Assembly (NCBI GenBank): GCA_036386835.1
Contig: DASVUX010000064.1
Span: 1 to 64,000 of the forward strand
Length of the DNA stretch: 64,000 bases
Source of the DNA: 2-12-FULL-35-15 sp036386835
GTDB taxonomy: Bacteria > Bacteroidota > Bacteroidia > 2-12-FULL-35-15
Reading direction: 5' to 3'
Position numbers and translations under genes: made by a program. The notes beneath the pieces were generated by a model. That model had not been told where the DNA came from. It made no database searches and was given only the letters and a program-made list of their open reading frames with translations. Below, one piece after another: positions 37,106 through 43,607 of this stretch. Numbering within the stretch: position 1 is the stretch's first letter; each line of letters starts with the position of its first letter.

Positions 37106-37741
37106 CTAGTAATGCCCAAGCTTCTCTAGCAAGGGCTTTATTTCACTTAATCCCTTTTTAGTAAGGTAAGGTTTATAAGACTGAAAAAATATAGCCAATG
37201 CTTTTTGTATTTTTTGCTTGTCATTTAAACCGGGGAAATACATCAGAAATTCCTGGTGCCAAAACAAAGCAAGAATGTTTATCATATAAGAGTGAGCATA
37301 GGATTCATCTATTAATTCAGGTCGTGCGAATTTTTCCTTCACCAATTGTTCATTTAAACGTTTCCACGAATCAAATCTTACTTTCAAAAACTCCTGTGCA
37401 AACTTCTGAATATGAAGGTTCGAACTTATAATCTCTCCCCACCTGACAAATAGAAATCGATATTTTAATTGGGTCTTGAATATTATTTCCACTTGTTTGT
37501 AGTAGGTAAGCAGAAGGTTTTTCTCCGGCTTAGTATTTTGGGCAAGTGCTGCATCAATAGCTGCGCCAGCTTCCTGTACCAGGCCCAAAATTATATCTAT
37601 TTTATTGGGATAATAATAAGTAAGATTACCGAGCCGCATATCAGCCCCCTGAGCTATATCCCTGGTTTTAACCGAATCAATGCCTTGTTCGTTAAATAAT
37701 TTGAGTGCTGCCGCTAATATGTCTCCTTTTTTCGAATTCAC
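37106..37741 (-). CDS. TetR-family regulator
   Basis: 211 residues. The N-terminal HTH is canonical: KGDILAAALKLFNEQGIDSVKTRDIAQGADMRLGNLTYYYPNKIDIILGL. The C-terminal ligand domain (KFAQEFLKVRFDSWKRLNEQL ... FFQSYKPYLTKKG) is less conserved. It is divergent from the cupin gene, and the shared region holds inverted GGTCA repeats, so it probably represses that gene and itself. Confidence 0.93.
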   Translation of the reverse strand: MNSKKGDILAAALKLFNEQGIDSVKTRDIAQGADMRLGNLTYYYPNKIDIILGLVQEAGAAIDAALAQNTKPEKNLLLTYYKQVEIIFKTQLKYRFLFVRWGEIISSNLHIQKFAQEFLKVRFDSWKRLNEQLVKEKFARPELIDESYAHSYMINILALFWHQEFLMYFPGLNDKQKIQKALAIFFQSYKPYLTKKGLSEIKPLLEKLGHY

Positions 37742-37765
37742 AAGGGTATAAAATTAAAAAAAAAT

Positions 37766-37818
37766 TTAGGTCAGTGTACTATTGTAAATAAAAGTTGTAC
37801 ATTTGGTCACTGACCTAA
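37766..37818. promoter_or_regulatory. Inverted repeats between tetR-like and cupin genes
   Basis: TTAGGTCAGTG (37766-37776) and CACTGACCTAA (37808-37818) are perfect inverted arms 31 bp apart. The right arm is part of a palindrome GGTCA-C-TGACC (37805-37815). They lie between divergent start codons and are likely TetR operators. Confidence 0.75.
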
Positions 37819-37836
37819 TCAATATAAAAATAGACA

Positions 37837-38403
37837 ATGGCAAAAACAAATCAATTTATCGAAAACCCAATATTGGGTGACAAAGCAAGATTTCTAATTA
37901 CATCAGAAGATTCGAAAGGCGAAGTAATGCGTGGGGAGATGTGGGTGAAGCCTTTCGGGCAAGGCCCCCCTTTGCATTATCATCCAATTCAATCGGAAAC
38001 ATTTGAGGTAGTCACAGGCAAATTAGGACTTGAAGTAGACGGAAAAAAAATGGTCTTGGTGTCTGGTGAAAAGTATACGATCCAACCCAACACTGCGCAT
38101 AAGTGGTTCAACGCTGGTGAAGAAGAGTTATTCATGATAGGAGAATTAAGACCTGCATTAAAAACCGAGTTTTTCTTAGAATCAATGTATTCATTAGCTG
38201 TTCAGGGCAAAGTAAATAAAGAAGGATTGCCTGGTACACTCCAGTTTGCTGCGTTATTGAATGAGTGTCCGGGAGAATTGTACATCGTTGGTCCGCCAAT
38301 ACCTGCACAAAGATTTATGGCAAAAGTAATTGGAGGTTTTGCAAAGCTCATAGGATATAAAGGCTTTGTGCCTTTTCCTGAAAATTATAAGTCAACGAAG
38401 TAA
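37837..38403 (+). CDS. Cupin-domain protein
   Basis: 188 residues. The cupin metal-site pattern is clear: PPLHYHPIQSETFEVVTGKLGLEVDGK for motif 1 and TIQPNTAHKWFNAGEEEL for motif 2. The C-terminal third (AKVIGGFAKLIGYKGFVPF) is amphipathic or hydrophobic, as in a Bacteroidota cupin subgroup. Reaction unknown; a metal-dependent dioxygenase or isomerase is possible. It is divergent from and probably regulated by the TetR protein. Confidence 0.88.
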   Translation: MAKTNQFIENPILGDKARFLITSEDSKGEVMRGEMWVKPFGQGPPLHYHPIQSETFEVVTGKLGLEVDGKKMVLVSGEKYTIQPNTAHKWFNAGEEELFMIGELRPALKTEFFLESMYSLAVQGKVNKEGLPGTLQFAALLNECPGELYIVGPPIPAQRFMAKVIGGFAKLIGYKGFVPFPENYKSTK

Positions 38404-38420
38404 TATACATTGACAGAAAT

Positions 38421-38553
38421 AAAAAAGGTCACTTAGTTCCCTAAAGTGACCTTCTTTATCCGATAACGACCAATAAGTGTCGTTTGTACCCGAAGGGTTT
38501 GAATTATCGAACCTTGTGGATGACTTCCAGGCACTTAGAATCTTAATGAATTC
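38421..38553. repeat. Dispersed intergenic repeat, copy B, with terminator-like hairpin
   Basis: The stem AAGGTCACTT/AAGTGACCTT (38425-38434, 38444-38453) has A and T flanks and can terminate both convergent genes. A second stem AACGAC/GTCGTT follows, then the tail TACCCGAAGGGTTTGAAT, TATCGAACC, GGATGACTTCCAGGCACTTAG and ATGAATTC. The tail looks like the T-arm end of a tRNA on the minus strand. It lies 35 bp past the 3' end of the pirin gene. Confidence 0.65.
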
Positions 38554-38587
38554 TCGCTCATGGAAAACCATCATTTAACTTGCCGGG

Positions 38588-39496
38588 TTATGATAAGATG
38601 TCCGGAGGCGGTGGATCTTTTTTTCGGTGATCTTCAGGCAATGGTATAAACTCTTTATCGTCAGTAGGCGGTAATATTATTTTACCCGACAACCAATCTT
38701 GTTTTGCCTGCTCGATCCTGTCTTTTCGTGATGATACGAAATTCCACCAGATATGTCTTAGCCCTAATGGTTCCCCGCCAAGTACCATCAACGTTGTTGG
38801 TTCTTTTGCAACCAACAAAGGCTGCTCTTCTTTTTTAAAGACGATCATAGTTCCATGACCATACTTTACACCAGCTAATTCGATTTGACCTTTTACAATG
38901 TACAAACCCCGTTCAGAGTAATCCGTTGGCAAGGTAAATTTTGAACCTTTGTCGAGTTGAACATGCAAATAGAAAAGTGGTGAATGTGTCTTTACTTCAC
39001 TTTTTTGACCAAATGCCTGACCAGCGATCAGTCTCCACCACACGCCTTTGTCTGTAAACACCGGTAATTGGTACGATTTATAGTTGTCAAATGTAGGGGC
39101 ACTCTCTTCGTATTGTTCCGGCAGCGCTACCCAAGACTGGATAAGCTCTAAACCACCGACAAGTGCACTTGGATCTTCAAATCTTTCGGAATGTGATATT
39201 CCGCTTCCGGCAGTCATCCAATTAACCTCCCCAGGTAAAATGATCTGCTCCACGCCAAGACTATCCCTATGCGTAACCTTACCATCTAAAAGATAACTAA
39301 CTGTCGAAAGTCCAATATGCGGATGCGGGAGCACATCCATTTGATGAACATCAGTTGGGAAATCATGCACCGGGCCACCGTGATCCAGAAATATAAAAGG
39401 ACCGATCATTCTCTTTTCGCGAAAAGGCAGGATGCGTTTAACTTTCATATTCGGCCCAATAAAGGCTTCTCTTGATTGAATTATGATTTCAGGCAT
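38588..39496 (-). CDS. Pirin-family protein
   Basis: 302 residues with the bicupin pirin layout. The N-terminal domain has GPFIFLDHGGPVHDFPTDVHQMDVLPHPHIGLSTVSYLLDG, with the metal-binding His-x-His-x(n)-Glu, and VNWMTAGSGISHSERF. The C-terminal domain has GLYIVKGQIELAG and LGGEPLGLRHIWWNFVSS. Bacterial pirins include quercetin 2,3-dioxygenases and redox-linked modulators. The neighbouring flavin monooxygenase and cupin suggest a role in handling aromatic or electrophilic compounds (inference). Confidence 0.95.
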   Translation of the reverse strand: MPEIIIQSREAFIGPNMKVKRILPFREKRMIGPFIFLDHGGPVHDFPTDVHQMDVLPHPHIGLSTVSYLLDGKVTHRDSLGVEQIILPGEVNWMTAGSGISHSERFEDPSALVGGLELIQSWVALPEQYEESAPTFDNYKSYQLPVFTDKGVWWRLIAGQAFGQKSEVKTHSPLFYLHVQLDKGSKFTLPTDYSERGLYIVKGQIELAGVKYGHGTMIVFKKEEQPLLVAKEPTTLMVLGGEPLGLRHIWWNFVSSRKDRIEQAKQDWLSGKIILPPTDDKEFIPLPEDHRKKDPPPPDILS

Positions 39497-39558
39497 GGCT
39501 TCTTATCAAATTATTCTTGAAAAACATCGGATTTATAATTAAAATGCGGTGCCATCTA

Positions 39559-40578
39559 CTATGCGTCCTTAAGCAAGGGTTTAAGTTTAGTGCCGATTAA
39601 TTCAATAGCTTTCATCAGATCTTTATGCGTTAAAATAGCATCCATCTGGAATGTGAAACGTGATACCCCGCCAAGCGATTGGCTGTGCAAAATAATTTTC
39701 TCAGCAACTTCCTCTGGAGTTCCTACCAATAAAGCGCCCGTCCTTGTGTTTTGAAAGTCAAACATTTCCCTATCCACAGGTCCAAAAGATCTTCCGTTGC
39801 GCTTCAGGTTTTCAAACATCGACTTATATCCAGCAAAAAAGAAATCTCGGGTTTGTTTAGCGTCTTCACCTACAAAACCAAGAGAATGGACTCCAACTTT
39901 TAGATCGCTCAATGAATGACCAGCTTTAATCGCTGACTGCTTATATAAATCAACCAACGGTTTAAAACGTCCTGTTTCACCTCCAATAATTGCAATCATT
40001 AACGGTAAACCTAATTGGCCGGCGCGAGCGAAAGATTCAGGCGTGCCACCAACACCAAGCCAGATCGGCAGCTTTTTTTGAACTGGTCTTGGGTAGATAC
40101 CCTGATTTTGCATAGATGGCCTGAACTTACCCGACCAGGTTAATTTTTCATTATCACGAATTTTCAGTAGCAGATCAAGCTTTTCCGAAAACAGATCATC
40201 ATAATCATTCAGGTCAAATCCAAACAACGGAAATGCATCTACAAAAGAGCCGCGACCCGCCACGATCTCTGCCCTTCCTTTGGAGATAATATCCAGCGTG
40301 GCAAATTCCTGAAATATCCTTACCGGATCAGCGGCACTCAACACCGTGACAGCACTGGCTAGTTTAATTTTTGAAGTACGTGCAGCAGCAGCAGCTAAAA
40401 TTATCGGAGGCGCGGAATCAAGGAAATCACTACGATGGTGTTCACCAATTCCGAATACATCAACACCAACCTGATCAGCCAACTCTATTCGCTCTAAAAT
40501 CTCAGCCATCGCTGTGGCAGTATTTGTTGCAACCTGTGGTTGCATTAAAAAACTATCTATTCCTACTTCCATAATCAT
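39559..40578 (-). CDS. LLM-class (luciferase-like) flavin-dependent oxidoreductase
   Basis: 339 residues. The family blocks are EVGIDSFL, IELADQVGVDVFGIGEHHRSDFLDSAPPI, IKLASAVTVLSAADPVRIFQEFATLDIISKGRAEIVAGRGSF and PIWLGVGGTPESFARAGQLGLPLMIAII. It is a cytosolic (beta/alpha)8 FMN or F420 enzyme. ATGs at 40578 and 40572 both work. It is divergent from the HxlR regulator, with three palindromic operators between them, so it is the likely main target of that regulator. Confidence 0.94.
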   Translation of the reverse strand: MIMEVGIDSFLMQPQVATNTATAMAEILERIELADQVGVDVFGIGEHHRSDFLDSAPPIILAAAAARTSKIKLASAVTVLSAADPVRIFQEFATLDIISKGRAEIVAGRGSFVDAFPLFGFDLNDYDDLFSEKLDLLLKIRDNEKLTWSGKFRPSMQNQGIYPRPVQKKLPIWLGVGGTPESFARAGQLGLPLMIAIIGGETGRFKPLVDLYKQSAIKAGHSLSDLKVGVHSLGFVGEDAKQTRDFFFAGYKSMFENLKRNGRSFGPVDREMFDFQNTRTGALLVGTPEEVAEKIILHSQSLGGVSRFTFQMDAILTHKDLMKAIELIGTKLKPLLKDA

Positions 40579-40778
40579 TTCATTTTTTTAACATGACGAA
40601 AACAGCGGCTATTGTGTTAAACACTGTATAAATTCTAGTCCCTCCATTGAACAACCATTTTGCTTATAATCTTCCCCATGCGGAAAAAGGCTAAAACTCA
40701 AGAGTCCCTTTATTATTCAAAGTGTGTGTCCGTTTTTTCTTTCTATTTGTTTGTTAATACAAATTTACGGATATTTGC

Positions 40779-40827
40779 TTACCAAAAGTAAGTTGTTACC
40801 TCAGGGTAAGTGATTACCTTGGGGTAA
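40779..40827. promoter_or_regulatory. Three TTACC-N4-GGTAA operators upstream of hxlR-like gene
   Basis: Palindromes TTACC-AAAA-GTAAG (40779-40792), TTACC-TCAG-GGTAA (40796-40809) and TTACC-TTGG-GGTAA (40814-40827) are spaced 17-18 bp start to start. The last ends 15 bp before the HxlR start. They are likely cooperative HxlR dimer sites controlling both divergent genes. Confidence 0.78.
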
Positions 40828-40842
40828 GTAGATTCTAAAAAC

Positions 40843-41202
40843 ATGGCTAACAAAAAGAGTTATCAGGAATGCCAAGGAGATATCCTGCCAATCAGAGACG
40901 CGCTTGAAATTATCAACGGTAAGTGGAAGATATTAATACTAATCTCTATTACGCATGGAAATAAACGCTTTACTGAGATCGAAAGAAGCATTCCTAAAAT
41001 AACCGGAAAAGTACTGGCCAAGCAGTTAAAGGAACTCGAAATGAATGATCTTATCAAAAGAACTGTTTATGATTCAACCCCGGTAAGTATCGAATACGAA
41101 CCAACTTCTTATGCAGCGTTGCTGCATCCAGTAATTAATGCTCTTAAAGAATGGGGACAAAATCACCGTAGGAGAATCATAAGTAGAAGCAAAAAAAAGT
41201 AG
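40843..41202 (+). CDS. HxlR-family transcriptional regulator
   Basis: 119 residues. The HxlR start CQGDILPIRDALEIINGKWKILILISITHGNKRFTEIERSIPKITGKVLAKQLKELEMNDLIKR has the early Cys and the winged helix. Members of the group include YodB/HypR-type quinone and aldehyde sensors that use this Cys, so a redox or electrophile signal is plausible. It is divergent from the flavin monooxygenase gene. Confidence 0.94.
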   Translation: MANKKSYQECQGDILPIRDALEIINGKWKILILISITHGNKRFTEIERSIPKITGKVLAKQLKELEMNDLIKRTVYDSTPVSIEYEPTSYAALLHPVINALKEWGQNHRRRIISRSKKK

Positions 41203-41237
41203 GATCTACATTCACGGAAACGAAATCAATGTTGAAT

Positions 41238-41276
41238 AAAAGAGGGTTGTTAACTTATAACAACCCTCTTTTTAAT
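41238..41276 (+). terminator. Terminator of the hxlR-like gene
   Basis: A perfect 15-bp stem AAAAGAGGGTTGTTA/TAACAACCCTCTTTT (41238-41252, 41258-41272) with a 5-base loop and T tail. On the other strand it would end transcription running out of the tRNA-Leu fragment, so it may be the original tRNA terminator. Confidence 0.9.
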
Positions 41277-41333
41277 TTCATCATACTGTCCAATTTGGTT
41301 CAATAAAGTCCAATATCGGTCAATATCGTTCAT

Positions 41334-41398
41334 TTGTACCCGGGACCGGAATCGAACCGGTACGATCGCAATGATCACAGGATTTTAAGTCCTGCGTG
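41334..41398. other. attL-type site: 65-bp copy of tRNA-Leu 3' end
   Basis: This 65-bp stretch is identical to 62240-62304, the 3' two thirds of the intact tRNA-Leu(UAA) gene from the anticodon arm to past the discriminator base. Here the 5' part of the tRNA is missing and unrelated sequence follows at 41399. This is the classic scar of site-specific integration into a tRNA 3' end and marks the left end of a 20.9-kb island. Confidence 0.92.
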
Positions 41399-41456
41399 AT
41401 AGCGCTTATCCTCTCAAATCAATACCTCAAATAACAAAATCGAACAAATTTGAACA

Positions 41457-41480
41457 TTTTCCTCACCTATTTTCCTCACC
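41457..41480. other. Paired arm-type motifs, left island end
   Basis: TTTTCCTCACC occurs twice, at 41457-41467 and 41470-41480, with a 13-bp period. The same pair at the same spacing lies just inside the right end (62180-62203). They resemble integrase arm-binding sites. Confidence 0.6.
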
Positions 41481-41489
41481 CCATGAAGA

Positions 41490-41717
41490 TTACCTTTTTT
41501 TGGACAAACGAGGCACTAAATCGACCTTTATAGAAGTAGGTCCATTGTGCATAACCTGGGCTAAGGTTAATCCTTTTATAACTCCTTGAATATAGGAGTC
41601 CCGTTCATATTCACATATTCACGATTGCACCGGCCCGGCTAATTTTTCTGCATATCTTCTAATTTCCTTTTTGGTATACCTCAATGGAAATCGGGGATTG
41701 AGCTGTTTTTTTTTCAT
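41490..41717 (-). pseudogene. Small gene remnant with in-frame TGA
   Basis: An ATG at 41717 opens MKKKQLNPRFPLRYTKKEIRR and stops at TGA (41619-41621). The same frame continues with ICEYERDSYIQGVIKGLT and IKVDLVPRLSKKR to a TAA at 41490. With the TGA read as a Trp codon change, it is a 75-residue basic protein. The family is not recognised. The remaining sequence between 41399 and 41781 shows only the arm-type motifs. Confidence 0.4.
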
Positions 41718-41781
41718 ACTTTCTTAAACGTAATCACCAGGAATTAAGTTTATCATCCATTATATGACTTATCAGAGGCAG

Positions 41782-42381
41782 TTATTCTTGACTTCTTGAA
41801 GGCTTTTTTATCCATAGAAAATGATCGGGCATATTCTTGTACCTGATCATATGAATGAATTTTAAATTTGATAAGAATTTAGTACCAGCAGTATTTCTAT
41901 TATGACATACCGCAGCAATACATCCTACGTTTTGATGGAAAAGTTCATCGATGATTCCGGATACAGCTTTAGTCATAATCCCTTGTCGCCAATAATCTGG
42001 GTGCAAATAATATTCAATTAGCCAGATGTTGTTACGTACTGCATCACCTGATAGAAAGCAAAATTTCGATATTGATTTGTGAGATTCGTTAACACTGATT
42101 GGGGCAAGAAGTTCGATTGTTCCAACTAATCTGTCAACCTTCGTATCGTACAGAAGGTAGGTATAGTAAAGCTGACGTTGAAATGCGAGCGAAATATTAT
42201 AAATTCTTTGTTCAGCATCATAAAGCGTCTCTAATTTGTAATTATTATTAAATTTCGTCACTTCTTTTAGAGAGAAGATTTCTAACAGCTCATTTGCTAA
42301 TTTCTCATCTTTAGGATTTAAATCAGATCGTGGTGGTTCTAATTTAAAGTCGTCTATTGAGATAGTTTTTGAAAACAACAT
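41782..42381 (-). CDS. GNAT-family N-acetyltransferase
   Basis: 199 residues. The GNAT core is visible: YTYLLYDTKVDRLVGTIELL for strands 2-4, LIEYYLHPDYWRQGIMTKAVSGIIDELF as the acetyl-CoA pyrophosphate loop (Q/R-x-x-G-x-G/A variant), and IAAVCHNRNTAGTKFLSNLKF with the conserved Asn-x-x-Ser-like region. It is of the RimJ/RimL-like type; the substrate is unknown. It is the first intact island gene on the left and is divergent from the AAA ATPase gene. Confidence 0.87.
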   Translation of the reverse strand: MLFSKTISIDDFKLEPPRSDLNPKDEKLANELLEIFSLKEVTKFNNNYKLETLYDAEQRIYNISLAFQRQLYYTYLLYDTKVDRLVGTIELLAPISVNESHKSISKFCFLSGDAVRNNIWLIEYYLHPDYWRQGIMTKAVSGIIDELFHQNVGCIAAVCHNRNTAGTKFLSNLKFIHMIRYKNMPDHFLWIKKPSRSQE

Positions 42382-42564
42382 AATTTATACTTAATTGGTG
42401 TCCTAAATTTAGTGATTAATACCTTTTTTCATTGAGTTTGAAGACTTTTGGATAAAGAGTTGGCGGAATTTTAGCTGATATTCACAAAGATTAACATCTT
42501 TGTGTTAGTAATTCGGAACCTGCTGTAGTTTTATACGTAGATAATTAGAAGAATTTAGAGGAAA

Positions 42565-43605
42565 ATGAGTCAATCCGATTTTATAAGGGATATTGCAAAA
42601 TACGGTCTTGAAAATGATCAGGAGAAACTTCTTATTGCCTTAAGCGAGTTAATAGAATATTCAAAAAAAACAAAGAAAACCAATTTTGCCTTGCAATTGC
42701 AGTCCATATTAAAAGATACGATAAGACAGCAACAAGTTAGTACTCTTTCCATAGTTGGGTCTGCAAAACATATTTTGCGTGAAGAAGACAAAGAAGTAAA
42801 TGAATTTATTATAGAAAAAATTACTTCTGATTACCGTTTTAATAATCTTATTACTGCAAGTGACGTTACACAAGATTTAAAATACTTTATTGAAGAGCAT
42901 CAGCGAATTGAATTACTAAGATCTTTTGATTTACCAGTAGCCAATAAAATTTTATTACACGGCCCTTCCGGATGCGGAAAAACTCTTGCCTCGTACGTCA
43001 TTGCAGGGGAGCTAAATAAAATGATGTATGTTGTAAATTTAGGAGCTATAGTATCTTCAAAGTTAGGCGAAACAAGTAAAAATCTCGCAAAGATATTTAG
43101 ACGAGCGGCATCGGAAGATTGTGTAATATTTATAGACGAGTTTGACTCCTTAGGAAAAGTAAGAGATTATAGTCAAGACCACGGAGAGATGAAACGAGTA
43201 GTTAATACGATTCTGCAGCTTTTTGATTACCTGCCTCAAAGCAGCATTGTTATTGCCGCTACCAACCAAAAGGAAATGCTTGATGATGCTTTATTAAGAA
43301 GATTTGACCTTAGCATTCAATTTGGATTACCAAACCTAAAACAAATTGACTCCCTTATTACATTAACTTTAAAGAATGGCAAATTTGATTTCAGCAATAA
43401 AACGGCTGCCAAAAATGTAATTAAATCGTGCGTTGGATTGTCTTACTACAGCATTCAAAAAACGCTTATTACAGCTATTAAACGCAGCCTGTTCAGCAGT
43501 AAAGTTAAAAACAACACAATTCCTTTAACTGCTAAAATCAATACCGATGTTTGGGCAGAGTTAATTGAAGCCGAAAAGAAGTCATTGAACGTCAAAAAGA
43601 AATAA
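42565..43605 (+). CDS. AAA+ ATPase paired with a subtilisin-like protease
   Basis: 346 residues with one AAA domain. Walker A GPSGCGKT is at about residue 133 and Walker B is CVIFIDEFDSLG. Sensor 1 is VIAATNQ and the arginine finger region is DDALLRRFDLS. A helical N-terminal part (1-125) carries IRDIAKYGLENDQEKLLIALSELIEYSKKT. The protein resembles the ATPases of ATPase-subtilase gene pairs. Its stop is 2 bp from the convergent stop of the protease gene. Its likely role is to bind or remodel a target and control or feed the protease; this is inferred from the pairing. Confidence 0.9.
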   Translation: MSQSDFIRDIAKYGLENDQEKLLIALSELIEYSKKTKKTNFALQLQSILKDTIRQQQVSTLSIVGSAKHILREEDKEVNEFIIEKITSDYRFNNLITASDVTQDLKYFIEEHQRIELLRSFDLPVANKILLHGPSGCGKTLASYVIAGELNKMMYVVNLGAIVSSKLGETSKNLAKIFRRAASEDCVIFIDEFDSLGKVRDYSQDHGEMKRVVNTILQLFDYLPQSSIVIAATNQKEMLDDALLRRFDLSIQFGLPNLKQIDSLITLTLKNGKFDFSNKTAAKNVIKSCVGLSYYSIQKTLITAIKRSLFSSKVKNNTIPLTAKINTDVWAELIEAEKKSLNVKKK

Positions 43606-43607
43606 GC

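Noticed and set aside
35295..38553. Integron attC sites for the dispersed repeats
   Set aside because: No RYYYAAC/GTTRRRY core pair and no integron integrase in the window, although the copies lie after genes in one orientation.
38450..38553. A complete tRNA gene in repeat copy B
   Set aside because: Only a T-arm-like GGTTCGA part is present; no cloverleaf, anticodon arm or acceptor stem can be drawn.
41334..41398. A second functional tRNA-Leu
   Set aside because: The 5' third of the tRNA is missing; this is an att scar.
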